Shown: one piece after another, positions 45,494 to 57,174 of the stretch
Position numbering within the stretch: position 1 is the first letter of the stretch
Layout of the letters: each line of letters starts with the position of its first letter
NCBI GenBank assembly: GCA_030374805.1
Contig: JARGSG010000112.1
Span: 124,001-188,000 of the forward strand
DNA length: 64,000 nt
Source of the DNA: Gracilaria gracilis
Taxonomy: Eukaryota; Rhodophyta; Florideophyceae; Gracilariales; Gracilariaceae
Direction: 5' to 3'
Program-made: the position numbers and the translations under genes
The notes under the pieces: model-generated
Seen by the model: the letters and a program-made list of their open reading frames with translations, nothing else
The model's database searches: none
Told to the model about the DNA's origin: nothing

Positions 45494-48426
45494 ATGAAGC
45501 TCAATTTGGAGCACGTACCGAGGTCCCATCGGGAAAAGCTACGCGATATGCCTCGCGAGTTTACGCCCATGCAGGATGGTACTCTCGGAACAATTGGAGT
45601 CACAGGCATTGCATCGATCTAATTCCGAACACTCGGCCCACTGCTCAACACCCTTACAGGGCGGGACCAAAGGCCCGAGAAGAGGAAAAAGCTCAAGTCG
45701 AGAAGGTGCTCCGAGCCGGCGTGATTGAGCCCGCGCAATCCCCTTGGGCGTCACCAGTTGTTTTGGTGCCAAAGCTAGATGGATCATGCAGATTTTGTAT
45801 CGATTATCAGAAATTAAATGCGGTTACAGTGAAAGACGTATACCCAATTCCCCATATGGACAAATATATCGATTCTCTAGGGAGCGCGAAAGTTTTCACC
45901 ACTTTCGATGCCAATTGGGGATACTGGCAAGTGCCCATACGGGAAGAAGATAAGAATAAGACGGCCTTCGTGTGCCATCAAGGCCTGTACCGTTTTCGGA
46001 GAATGCCGTTTGGGTTAACGAACGCCCCCGCAAAGTTTCAGCGAGCGGTTGATATCCTCCTGGCTAGATTCAAGTGGACCACCTGTTTGGTATACTTGGA
46101 CGACGTCGTCGTCTTTTTCAATAACATGAAAAACCATCTCACCCATGTACGGGAAGTTATGACCGTTTTACGAGACGCAAGGATTACCTTGCAGCTTAAG
46201 AAGTGCGAGCTTTTCACCGAATCGGTTAAGTACCTTGGGCATATTACTCGCCCAGGTAAGCTCTCGATTGACGAGGTTCGGGTAAAATCCTTGAAAGAAG
46301 CGAACCACCCAAGAACTCAAACGGAGCTTCGATCCTTCTTAGGCCTGTGTAACGTTTACCGTCTTTTCTTGCCGAACTATTCGGATATCTCTTCGACGTT
46401 GAACAAACTCCTGATGAAAGGAAGACCAGTGGAATTGGAACCCTTTGGCGATGCGGAAGCCTCCGCATTTGCGGGACTGATTGAAGCTGTAACGTCGCCA
46501 CCAGTCTTGGCCCTGCCGAAACCCGGCTTACCCTACGAGGTTGACACTGATGCGAGTGCGAACCAAGTTGGTTGTGCGTTGTTACAGGTGCAAAAGTCTG
46601 GGAAACGGCACCCTATCGGGTATTGGTCGAGGTCACTGAATGTGCACGAACGGAATTACTCCGTTTCGGAGAAGGAATGCCTTTCCGTTGTATGCGCCCT
46701 CTCAACGTTGAGACCATACTTGATGGGAACCAACTTTCGGGTACACACGGACCATTTTTGCCCACACTGGCTCATGGAAATCACCGAACCGTCGGGGCGA
46801 CTGATGAGATGGAGACTCCGACTCTCGGAATTTGACTTTGAAGTAGTGTACAAGAAAGGCTCCTTGAATTTGCAGGCAGACGCTCTATCCCGTTTGGGAA
46901 CTTCAGCAGAAGCTGAACCCACCGAGGACACGAAAGAGATACTATGCTTTAAGGTTGGTGACCTCGATGAGGGGAAGACAGAAATCGTATCGGATGAAGT
47001 GTGTGACGATATCCTCGCCACACAGACTGTAGAACCGGATACCGGGTCATTTGTACCGATTTCGCCCGAGGAGATGATACGAAAACAGCTGACAGATCTC
47101 TTTTGTACACAGGTTAGGGTCCGTCTGAACGGCGGGTATAGAATACCTTTCCAGGTGAATGACCAAGACTACTTGGTGCGAACTGTTGAAACCAACCCAC
47201 AAATGGTGGTACCTCACTCCTTACAGAGTCGCGTATTGCACTTGTCTCACTATGTGAAGTTGGGAGCCCACCCGGGAGGAAGAAAGCTTTATCTCACCTT
47301 AAGAAGGGACCTCTATTGGCCCGCAATGGAGTTCGACTGTTACGCAGTCCGCCGCTCCTGTCAGGCTTGTGCCAAGAATGACGTCAAATTAAGAAAGTAC
47401 TAGAAGGAGTTATCGTTCTTTCCCGCACGGGCACCGCTGGAGTTCATCGCCATTGATATTCTTGGAGAATTGATTAAGACCTCTCGAGGAAACCGGTACC
47501 TACTGGTTATCACCGAAATGTTCTCTAAATTGGTTAGAACAGTGCCGCTCAAACAGATAATAGCAGCCGCTGTGGCTCAAGCGTTTGTTACAAACTGGGT
47601 CTTTGTGTATGGCTCACCGGTACAGTTACTTTCCGATAACGGCTCCCAATTCACCTCGAAGTTCTTTCAAGACGTGTGTAGGATCCTGGGTATTAGGGAC
47701 TTATTCACTACGACTTATCATCCCCAAGCGAACGGACAAGTAGAGAGATTTAATCGAACCATCGTTGGTGCTTTGAGATCCTATGTGGCAGATCATCCCA
47801 AGACGTGGGATCAGTTCACGGACGCTATCACGTATGCGTACAACACCCAGGTTCATCGGGTAACAGGACTTTCACCATTTGAGCTAGTACTGTCGAGGAG
47901 ACCACCTCCTCTAGCCATCAAGCCGGAGCCAACTCTGGATACATTCCCATCACCGGGCTTGTACCGCGATGCGTGGAAGAAATGGCTCACCAAGGTGGTA
48001 CCTGCAGCACGTGCCTCTATGGACAGGGCTCAGCTCGCCTACAAGCGCAACTTTGATAGCCGAATTCGGAGACCGTTACCTAACTTACAGGTAGGAGATT
48101 ATGTGTTCCTTAGTAAGGAGTATTACAACCCGCAGAACGAACGCCGCCACAAGTTATCGCCGATTGCGGATGGACCCTATAAGGTTATTTCCATGTCTGG
48201 AGACACGGTCGTGCTGAAAATAATAACCAACCCGAACGGATATCACGCGATCGCTTCTACAGAGCACCAAGCCCACTCCAACAATTGGTAACGCTACTGG
48301 AAACCGGAACTGGAGTACCTGCAACACAGGAAGAAACGGAATCAAACGGAGACAATGCGAACCGCCCGTCGATTCTTCCGCACCAAGAACGGGGTTTTTC
48401 GGACCTACTTGACGTATCAGTGCTAG
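45490..48426 (+). pseudogene. RT, RNase H and integrase of element A
   Basis: A single frame with two internal stops, TAG 47401 and TAA 48289. Counting from 45490, RT has TTFD (residue 140) and the YLDD box (202-205). RNase H shows VDTDASANQVG and SEKECLS. The HHCC finger ends in SCQACAKN. The integrase core shows its first Asp in IAIDILGEL, the second in LLSDNGSQF and the Glu in GQVERFNRT. All motifs are intact, so decay is recent or the stops have another meaning. After 48289 the frame still reads like an integrase C-terminus (RYWKPELEYLQHRKK) to TAG 48424. Confidence 0.85.
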
Positions 48427-48872
48427 TCAAGGATAGCCCGCCCTCTCGAGCTACGCCTACTCACTCAACTCTAGTTCGACCCCCGGCTACGGTAATATCA
48501 GCTGCCGTATCGCACCCTAAGGAGGGGGAGGACTCACGTAATCTCGCTCAGGCTGCTCCGACATCTGCTGGATTGGCTGACGTGCTTGAGCTCTCAAAGG
48601 GACAGGAGCCCGTATTGGGAATATCGCCGCTAACACACACGCGTGTGGGATCCTCGGTCGAGGCGAATGTCAGTAATGAACAGGAAGTTACCCCTGTGGG
48701 GAAGACCACTGCTATTGATGAGAACCCTCGTGGGCAAACGTCCAATTCGTTGGCTACTCCTACGCTTCGCTCGCAAGAGGCGCAGAAGGCAAGACGTACC
48801 GAAAAGACGGTCTCCGCCGACCTGTCAATGGATCAGCGCGGCGATGAGCCCCATGGGAAGAACCTACAGTAG
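48285..48872 (+). CDS. Overlapping 3' ORF of element A, unknown
   Basis: 195 residues, low complexity (Ser/Thr/Pro/Glu), overlapping the pol C-terminus in another frame. No transmembrane segment or signal peptide, so not an env-type product. It may be an accessory ORF or fortuitous. Confidence 0.35.
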   Translation: MVTLLETGTGVPATQEETESNGDNANRPSILPHQERGFSDLLDVSVLVKDSPPSRATPTHSTLVRPPATVISAAVSHPKEGEDSRNLAQAAPTSAGLADVLELSKGQEPVLGISPLTHTRVGSSVEANVSNEQEVTPVGKTTAIDENPRGQTSNSLATPTLRSQEAQKARRTEKTVSADLSMDQRGDEPHGKNLQ

Positions 48873-49458
48873 GTGTTGTGAAGTGGATGATCCTTGTGGG
48901 TAGGGTCGTGGAGCCTGGTTCAGGAAGTGGACGCATGCAATTTGCATGAAGGAACCTTGACAGGTGCGCTGTGTGGCGCAGAAGTCTCCGTGGGAAGCGC
49001 GCCGTCATCGGCAGATAATTTGCAGGAGTGCCGCTCGCGTGTGCAAAATTGCACGTATCGGTGGCTGGCCAAAATACTTTATTTTTTGAGTGCCAGGGGC
49101 TGGCAGTGCATGCGCATGCGCGCGCGCGGGTGCAGAGTGGCACGCCAAATTAATTTATTTGATTTCTTGGCTTGCCACGGCGCATGGCGTTTCCGGAATC
49201 AGACGATAGTGCACATGGCCACTTGGCAGGTTTGTCGCCCAATAGGGATGCGTTGCACTCCATAACGTGCCAGAGTGCCGAGCCAATCACATGGCGCTGC
49301 ATTGTTGCAACCCGCCGCCATGTGCAGTGGAGTGGTACGTTGCCGTGGCCCGGTGAATCCGCCACCCTGTGTAGGGAGTGGGCAAAGCAGTATCTCCGTC
49401 GCAACGGCTCTCCCGCGTCGAGAAGCAACTTCGCCTGGATCAGAAACGTCGTCGTTAG
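48873..49458. other. Unassigned GC-rich sequence between elements A and B
   Basis: Neither LTR of element A nor AT-rich element B sequence is recognisable. It contains ATGCAATTTGCAT and GCATGCGCATGC palindromes. It could be an eroded 3' end of element A or another insertion. Confidence 0.4.
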
Positions 49459-49842
49459 TTGCAAGACGCAATGAAAATTGCGGACAAGCTGGAAAATATA
49501 TTCCGAAGCGATACTTGGGGTTTTCATCGCTCAGGAAGTAGCAATTCCAGTGGAAATGAAGGGCCCACTCGTATGAAAATTGGAACCATAAATATGAGAA
49601 GAGCTCTTTACGTTAGTCCTGAAGAAAAGAAACGTTGTTGGGAGAATAAATTAGGCTTTATATGCAAGAAGAGAGGTTGTTTTACCAAGAACCATAACAA
49701 TAGTCGGTTCAATACGACTTACAATCCAAAAAAACTAAATAAGACGCTAGCTAGTAATCCGTTAGCGCAACGATGTAATATAGAAAGTAAATGCAAAGCT
49801 AATAAAAAAGAAACAAGAAGTATAAAATACAAAAACCATTAA
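49459..49842 (+). pseudogene. Gag C-terminal remnant of element B
   Basis: MKIADKLENIFRSDTWGFHR and a degenerate zinc knuckle (CWENKLGFICKKRGCFTKNH) are typical of the end of a Ty3 gag. The N-terminal two thirds are absent. Confidence 0.6.
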
Positions 49843-49901
49843 GAAGTATTAAAATATGCACTTTTCTTCCGTTTCGGAAGAAAAGATCTAAAAGATCACC
49901 T

Positions 49902-50387
49902 ATGTGGGTGTTTGAAGGAAAAATAGATACTCAGGTACCACACGCATGCAATATCCTAGTGGATAGTGATTGTGAAGAGATTGTTATCTCTAAAGAGTTT
50001 GCAGAAAGTTTGAATCTGCAAGTAAATAAGTCTGAGCTACAAGCTGAATTGTGGGATGGAATTCTTGTCCCAATGGGCATCAGTTCGAATGAACTTTCTC
50101 TAAGAACTGGCCAGCTATGTTTCGATATTAAACCATACATAGTGGATATGATTTCTTTCGACGTAATCCTAGGCAAGCCATGGTTATCAGATATAAATCC
50201 ACCTATTGATTGGAAATGGAACAAAATGCTCGTCAAGGCTGGAGAAGAATTCATTTCTCTGGACGCAGAAACTGGTAGATATGGCTCATCATCCCGGCCT
50301 ACGTTCCTACTTACCAGTAAGCAATTCGTAAGACTTGTAAAAAAAGAAAATGAAGATGGTATACCATATTATAATCAACCCATATAG
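49902..50387 (+). pseudogene. Aspartic protease of element B, active site altered
   Basis: A retropepsin fold is suggested by ILVDSDCEEIVIS and DVILGKPWLSDINPP. The catalytic D-T/S-G reads DSD, so it should be inactive. Confidence 0.65.
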
Positions 50388-53056
50388 GGAAAAAGTTGTT
50401 CCCAAAAGTACAAAACAAAGTGGGGAAGTGGATATCCAATTACAAAAGTTATTAAGTGAGTATCAAGACGGTTTTCTTAATGAGTTACGTAGACGATTAC
50501 CACCAGATCAAGAAGTAGAAATGAGAATCGATGTGAAAGAAGGATCAAGTCCTAAGATGGGACCAATCTACAAATTGTCTAAGGTAGAGCTAAGTGAAAT
50601 GAAAAAACAGATAAACGAACTCTTAGCACACGGCTTCACCAGGCCCAGATAAGTCCTTGGGGAAGCCCAGTATTATTTACCAAGGAAAAAGACGGAAGTC
50701 TTCGTATGTGCGTTGCCTACCGCACACTGAATAAAGAAACAATTAAAAATCAAGTACCGCTACCCCGAATTGATGAAGTATGGGACCAAAAAGGTGGTGC
50801 AAAGCACTTCTCTGTACTTCATTTACGATCGGGATATAATCAAATAAAGGTCAGAGAGGGTGACCGATAAAAAACTGCTTTTCGTACAAGATACGGACAA
50901 TTCGAATATCTAGTGACACCCTTTGGACTCACTGGAACCCCAGGATGTTTTCAGACCTATATAAACATCTTATTCAGAAAATATTTGGATGAATACTTAC
51001 TTGTTTACTTAGACGATATACTCGTTTATAGTAAAACGAAAGAAGAGCATATAAAACACCTACGAACAGTATTTGAAATATTAAAGAAGAATGAACTTTA
51101 TGGGAAGTTATCCAAGTGTGAATTTATGAAAAGTTCCATTGAATACTTGGGACACATTATAACTTCTGACGGAATTAAAGTTAGTCCAAAGAAGACTGAA
51201 GCCATCAGTAATTGGGAAATACCTTCCAATAAGAAGTTCCAAGCTTCCTTGGATTATGCAATTACTATAGAAGGTTGGTCAAAGACTTCTCAAAAATAGC
51301 TGCTCCACTGTCTGACCTTACAAAGAAAAGTATTCTATTCCAATGGAAAGAAGAACAGCAGAATGATTTTAACAATCTTAAAATTGCGTTAAGTAACACA
51401 CCAATATTAAGATGCGCAGATCCATACAAACCGTATGAATTAACTGCGGACGAACCAGAAACAGAAATAGGAGCCTTCTTATCTCAAACAGATGATAGAG
51501 AGAACAGACCGGTAGCATATACGTCTGGGAAGTTTTCAAGCGATGGACAAGGCTACTTGACGCATGAAAGAGAGTTATTAGCTGTAATACATGCTTTTGA
51601 AACATGGAGATCATACTTACATGGATCTAAGTTTCTTATATTTAATGATCATCATCCTCTTAAGTATCTGGAATCACAAAAAATGTTATCCAGAAAGCCA
51701 GCGAGATGGGTGGAGTTCATGCAAGAATTTGATTATGAAATCAAATACTTAAAAGGAAAGAATAACCGAGTTGCAAACGTTTTCTCTCGCAAACATAAAG
51801 AAAAAGAAAAGGTCTCCTCTGACATTATCAGAAGACTTCTAAACCTAACTAAAATTAAAATAGAAGAAGAAAAACTAAAGACTTTTACTGAAGGTTACAA
51901 GAAAGACGAATTCTTTAAAGAAATTATCGCAAATGATCAGGAACCTTTTCATTGGAAGAGCAAAACACTGTACTTCGAACAACGTCTATGTATCCCGGAG
52001 AAGGATATTGAGAAACAACTCATCATTGATAATCATCAATCATTGTTAGGTGCCCACCGAGGAAGCCAACGTACGATAACGCTAATGAAAAGAGATTTCT
52101 TTCGGCCTGGAATGAATAAGGACAAGAAAAAATTCGTACGAAGTTGTCCTAGATGTCAAGAAGCCAAAAGTACTAATCAAAAAATGAAGGGACTTCTTCG
52201 TCCATTTCCTCCACCTACTAAGAAATGGGAAGTAATCTCTATGGATTTCATATTTGATTTACCCAAAACCAAGGATGGAATGTGCCCAATCCTAGTGGTT
52301 GTGGATAAACTATCTAAGAGAACTCACTTTATCTCTATGAAGAGCTATGTCAATGCAAAGGACACTGCAGAAGATTTCTATAAGGAAATCTACAAGCACC
52401 ACGGACTGCCGCGAAAAATCATATCTGACAGAGATTCAAGATTTACTGGGAATTTATGGAAAGAACTAATGCAGATATTGAAGGTAAAACTTAATCTCTC
52501 CACTGCATTTCATCCTCAAACCGATGGACAATCGGAACATGCTTTCCGAACTCTGGAAGAAATGCTACGATGTTTCATTAGTTGTACGCAAAAAGACTGG
52601 GATATATATCTCCCTGGTCTGCAATTTGCATATAATAACTATATCACTGAGTCCACAGAGGAAACTTCTTTTTTCCTAGAATATGGTCATCACCCAGTTA
52701 CTATTTCGGATTTCCTTCATCATGATGGAACCGAAATTAGTAACGATGCTACGGCCAAATTCATTGATAATATTAAGTGTGCAACGCAAGTCGCAAAAGA
52801 ATCCATTGAAGCAACTAATCTAAAAATGGTAGACGATATCAACATGAACCGCAAGGAACAAATATTCAAAGTTGGTGATAGGGTTATGCTTTCTACCAAG
52901 AATTTGAACTTCAAAGAAGGACGTACAAAGAAGCTGGTGCCGAAACATATAGGACCATACCCCGTGCGTAAGGTTTTACCTGAAGTCGATCATATGAATT
53001 ACAATTACCTAAGAAGCTGGAACGAATTCATCACACCTTCCATGTATCATTGCTGA
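50388..53056 (+). pseudogene. RT, RNase H and integrase of element B
   Basis: Frame breaks near 50390, 50650 and 51260 and a TAA at about 50868. RT is recognised by [30 protein letters not shown] and the YLDD box (about 51008). In RNase H the first Asp is lost (LTADEPETEIG) and the TDH motif reads FNDHHPLKYL. The integrase has HHCC (GAHRGS then CPRCQ), MDFIFDLP, SDRDSRF and QSEHAFRTLEEML, so its D,D,E are present. The C-terminal KVGDRVMLSTKNL block is also there. It is the most decayed pol of the two. Confidence 0.85.
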
Positions 53057-53373
53057 AACCATTCGTGCAACCTACGAGTACCGAAAATCAACACAAGGAT
53101 GTAACCTCTCTAAAAGCGGAGAAACTCGTCACGGTTCCAGACAATCGCATTGAGATGATTCTCGACCACCGAGTTCGACGCAGTCGCCTGCAGTACCTAT
53201 TGCACTATAAAAACACGGACGACACCGAGAATCAGTTGGTCGATAGTCAAACACTCATCACATCCGCCGAACCAGGACTTATCGAAAAGTATACATCATT
53301 GCGAACAACAACGGCAACGAAGCCGCTAACCACCTCCGATGTGATACCGCAAGGCAGTTCTATGGGTCGATAA
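53050..53373 (+). pseudogene. Chromodomain of element B
   Basis: After a frameshift, DNRIEMILDHRVRRSRLQYL and a following LLHYKNTDDTENQLVDSQTL match the chromodomain of chromoviruses, which targets integration to chromatin marks. The second Trp position (usually W-E-P) is lost. Confidence 0.65.
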
Positions 53374-53375
53374 TA

Positions 53376-53810
53376 TTGGGAGGACGAAGGATTCTAACGT
53401 GGCTGGATGGAATGGCTGAAAATTTCTCAGAGAGACTCCGTCTTGCTTGGGCCCCTTGTCACATTTGTTTCGCATTCATGCAACTCAGAAGACCATTCTT
53501 GATAGAGGAAAACGCAATAATCATCCGAAAGTTATATGAGGTTTATGATAATGGCGCAATAGATGAAGTGCATGAGGAATATATTCTGTTCCGTTACTGC
53601 TACCTGGTCTCACAGTATGGAGATCTCACACCGTATCCTGCTGATATGTTTATGGACGCTGTTGAAAGTGCTTTGATTCACATGGAAGAGTTCCCGGACG
53701 ACAATGACTTCTCTCTTGAATTCGAGCCTCGTTTAGGTATGGTGCTGTTTCCCAATCCTTCTGGAGTCTTCGAAAATCAGCCTGTTCCCAATGGTTCCCC
53801 ACAGCATTGA
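53376..53810 (+). CDS. Hypothetical ORF between chromodomain and 3' LTR of element B
   Basis: 144 residues with RRPFLIEENAIIIRKLYEVY and an acidic C-terminus. No family recognised. Its place upstream of the polypurine tract suggests an element-encoded or captured ORF. Confidence 0.35.
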   Translation: MGGRRILTWLDGMAENFSERLRLAWAPCHICFAFMQLRRPFLIEENAIIIRKLYEVYDNGAIDEVHEEYILFRYCYLVSQYGDLTPYPADMFMDAVESALIHMEEFPDDNDFSLEFEPRLGMVLFPNPSGVFENQPVPNGSPQH

Positions 53811-53888
53811 TGTGTCTTAAAACGATATATTGCGATGGAAAGAATGACGTTAATCGAGGACAACTAATGGATTCAAGGAGGGAGTATT

Positions 53889-54276
53889 TGTTATGAACTT
53901 CTAGGGGACTATGTCCCAAATTAATTATTTTATTATTGGAATGCTATGTTGGAAACTATTGTTGTAATGCTTAGTATAATTAGTGTTGTAGTTTATTGTT
54001 GGACTATTCTAGTGGAAGTATTAAGCTAAGTACAGTGCTTCAACTTCTATTTAGTAAAATCTATATAAACTACTTTTGTGGCGCGCTTCACTCTCTCCCG
54101 TCTTCTCATTCCAAGCGCAGAGCAGGAAGGAGAGCCCAGAAGTGCCTCCCGCGACGAAAGCGTTCTTTACAAATGTTAGAATAAATTATATTTTATTGAA
54201 AAACTTAAGCTTTGCAAAAACCTTTAAAAAGTAAGCAAAAACCAAAACATTCTGAAAAACAAAATGAATTGCTACA
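53889..54276 (+). repeat. 3' LTR of element B
   Basis: 388 bp, TGTTATGAAC to GCTACA, about 94% identical by eye to 37014-37401. Its TATATAAAC and AATAAA signals are preserved. Confidence 0.85.
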
Positions 54277-55631
54277 CATGCAATATGACAAACGTGTAAG
54301 GGGCCAGTTGGATCACTTTGATGTAGACCTACGGGCAAAGGAGACAGGTTTTCTATCTCATTCTCAATCATAGCTAGGTGAAGACGTATTTGAGTTTTAT
54401 TAATACGCAGATTGGTATTTTCAATCTTCATATTGAGCCACATGGTTTTGCAGATGGCAATTTATATTTTCTGAACGATTGTTCTTAACAATTCGCATTA
54501 TACCTACTCAATTAGAACTACCCTCTGGACACGCTTTTTGATGGATTTCTGCTGTTTTGAAACTATTTTGTCCTTCTTTATTCCCAATGCCAATAATAAT
54601 TAATTCCGTCTATGCTATTTACTCCCCACCGTTTTTTGACGGGAACCCATATGAAGCAGTAATTCTTTTAGCACTATTCAATAATCAAATCTACTAAATC
54701 TATTTCAACTGTTCAATCTAGCGAAAGCCAAGGTACAATTTAATGGTTTTATTGCTTTACTCGGCTTAGTACGCTGAATATAAGGGATACTAATCTTTGG
54801 TCAAATATATATGGAGAATCTCATATGAACGGGTTTATTAGATCACTAAGAGCCATTCAAAACTGCTCCTTCCAATGGAACAAGACAATGGTTTTGGGTG
54901 TAGGGGGGAGGTCTAACGGAAACTACTGGGAACAGGACAGCTGTGAGTGTGGCCCGAATTAATTCCTGGCTCTCCTCAATTTCTTACACATCTCCATGCA
55001 TCGAAGATCCTTGCCATCCAACGAAACATATTTATAGATGCATTGAACGACAGGAAAGGCTGATTTTGTAAATATAGTGACGTTGTCTTTAATTTCTTTT
55101 ACCTCGTACTTATCGAAACTTATTAAGGCTGGATTTCGCCAGAATGGACCTTCTGCTCCTGCATTAGTTAAAAGCTTAGTTCTTAGGGGCCTTTAAAGGG
55201 CAAGCGTACCTCTCTTTATTGTCTGCCTTTTTCTCCTCCAGATGCGCTGCCCCGCGAACCTCTACTTACGCTGGTCCGCGACAAGTGCGGTGAAAGATTT
55301 GGATGGACAAGATTCCACCGGGTATGTGTGGTACTGAAGCACCAAAAGTGTTGAACCCGCCCCTCCACTGACACTGTGCCACGGTGGCACAGTGCCTGGC
55401 AGGTAGCGGTTACATCTAATCTCGTCTCAAAAATAATCTAGTTCATGTGGTGGAAGGTGCGCGAGGCTGCATAAATGCATCCCGGCGCCACAAGTACCTC
55501 ACGTCTTTTCCTTCGTCCTCGTCCCTCTCGCACACTATCTCCGAGCGTAATTCGCGCATGCCGATCTTGTTCGAGCGCAGTGACCAACAACAGCGTGCAT
55601 TATTCAAACCATCTTACGTGCACACGAATTC
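54277..55631. other. Gene-poor right flank of the nest
   Basis: AT-rich, no supported gene. A minus-strand stretch (54277-54443, NLRINKTQIRLHLAMIENEI) resembles a coiled-coil fragment. A perfect 10-bp-arm hairpin, CACTGTGCCA / TGGCACAGTG, lies at 55372-55394. Confidence 0.5.
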
Positions 55632-56530
55632 ATGTTGTCCAGCCAGGATGATAAACAGAAGCTAGACTACTATGGCGGTTCCTTTTCTGGGCTCTCGTAT
55701 GCCCTCTTCACCGCTGCCCATCCAGGGCCGTACCAAGTGTCAGAACAAGAGTTCCTCGAACTTTTTGGACGCGACATCACCGATTTCGTGACCAAGCACG
55801 CTAACGAAGAGCTTACCAGACGAAATGCTTACATATTGAGACTGACCGAATCTCCTGATGACACCAACACGTACAGTTCCGTTTCTGAAGATGACTGGTC
55901 CATCTAAAAGATGTGGTACCAGCAATGTCAAGTGTATCGCGCCGTAGATGATGAAACGGATCTGTATCACATTGGTCCACCCTACACTTTGGCGGTCGAC
56001 GGAGCTCTACGGACCGCCGATCCTCCCGTCACTGACGAACGCTTCCCTCATGGGAAGAACGTCCGCATCTCATGTGTACTCTATATGCGCAACGGGTGCC
56101 AGAAGAATCCCAACTGGAAACTCTGGACGAAATATGCACTTTCCCGGGAAGCCCGTCTCGATATGAAATTATACCGCAGCCATCCATCCACCGCGGTCCC
56201 GTTCATAGGCAGCACCGATTATTGCATCCCGCATCACTTTCGAACGCCCTTCAACGCTACGGTAAGCGACAGAAGACTCACCGGTGGTTAGAATACTTTC
56301 GGGCAAACGTTTGTGAGTGTCAGAAAAGCCAAGAGAATGGTAGAAGGGTTCGGCATCTTCTTGGCGTCCAGAAACATCTTCCATAACGGGAACTCGTTCA
56401 GAAAAGGGTCCTCTCTGACAGCCCTTCTCTGTAAGAGCTCAGAGACTTTTATCACGGGTTTTTTCTCGTCACTTTCGCAGGGTCTAGTGGGGTGCGTCCC
56501 TGGGTCATGTTCGATGCTGCCTCACGACTA
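55632..56530 (+). pseudogene. Unknown ORF with two in-frame stops
   Basis: From ATG 55632 the frame stays coding-like to a TAA at 56528-56530, interrupted by TAA 55905 and TAG 56289. Blocks such as YQVSEQEFLELFGRDITDFV and GKNVRISCVLYMRNGCQKNP look like real protein. No domain recognised. The part after 56289 is less convincing. Confidence 0.4.
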
Positions 56531-57040
56531 ATCTTCGACCTTGCGCATTGACCCTTTCCATAGAAGCCATTCGTCACTGCGTGCGCAAAAACTTCTCCTT
56601 CCGTTCTATTCTCGGGGTCCGTCATCTGGTCGTCCACTGCGGCAAAATATCCAAACGTCCCCGAAATCGTGACAAAAACTGTACGATACCTCGTAAACAC
56701 CGTGGTATCCGTCACGGACAGGATGACATCATATCAATCTCCAATTAGCCTTCAATAGACGTCCTAAAGTGGTCGCATCGTTCCCGTTCTTCACGGTCGT
56801 AGCAGTTGTTCGGCCATGACTCCTTGCGTCCAGTAAACTCTAGACTTTGCCTTTGTCAGCCGACCAACTTGCGTTCCTCACCAAAGTGGCCTCTGCTCAG
56901 TTCTTTTCATAATATATTGACTCTCTAGCCCTTTAGTAGCAACCCACTTATGGTTTACTTTTACTTTCTTTCTTCCTGCCCTTATTTCTATGGTCTGTCG
57001 CGTGATCGAAAGATCGGTTATTCTCGTTAATCTCAGCAAG
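56531..57040. other. Interval before the satellite
   Basis: No supported gene. Short open frames on both strands are not recognisable. Confidence 0.4.
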
Positions 57041-57150
57041 GCCCCGTATGAACACCGAATATAGCAAGGACATGTCCTGAATTGGGCCGAAATGTGGCCC
57101 TTTAAATCGAAAAATTCGGAGGCGTGTAACTAGTGGAAATAAGTGCTTTT
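57041..57150 (+). mobile_element. Terminal sequence related to the MITE at 13.3 kb
   Basis: CCCCGTATGAACACCGAAT, then GGGCCGAAATGTGGCCCTTT and AAATCGAAAAATTCGGAGG, parallel the left end of the element at 13324, including the following ~30 bp. No matching right end is seen before the satellite fills the window. Confidence 0.55.
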
Positions 57151-57174
57151 GTCGGCTGACACATGTGGTAGAAA

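Larger units (their letters stand above)
37911..48872 (+). mobile_element. Ty3/gypsy-type LTR retrotransposon (element A), inserted in element B
   Basis: The probable 5' LTR (37911-38790) is followed by a primer-binding-site candidate TGGTCTCCAGAC at 38794, gag, CCHC knuckle, protease, RT, RNase H and integrase in Ty3 order. No copy of the LTR is found downstream, so the 3' LTR is missing or diverged beyond recognition. The right border is uncertain, between 48.87 and 49.46 kb. Gag is split by the foldback element. Frameshifts and stops in gag and a stop within pol make it non-autonomous as written. Confidence 0.8.
37014..54276 (+). mobile_element. Chromodomain Ty3/gypsy-type LTR retrotransposon (element B), outer shell of a nest
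   Basis: Bounded by two 388-bp direct LTRs that differ at about two dozen sites by eye. A primer-binding-site candidate TGGTAGCATCGC starts at 37405, three bases after the LTR. A polypurine tract AAGGAGGGAG precedes the 3' LTR. Internal order is gag remnant, protease, RT, RNase H, integrase, chromodomain. Its 5' gag is missing or lost where element A is inserted. CATGC occurs right after the 3' LTR and again 8 bp before the 5' LTR, so a target duplication is possible but not clean. Confidence 0.85.

Noticed and set aside
21974-48426. Reassigned UAA/UAG codons as the cause of the in-frame stops
   Set aside because: TGA stops occur too (16473, 32688, 14010). The HORMA stop replaces a conserved Tyr rather than a Gln. 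Frames such as the recombinase end naturally at TAA, and real frameshifts are present. Decay is simpler.
48285-48872. An env-like gene in element A
   Set aside because: No signal peptide, transmembrane segment or cysteine pattern.
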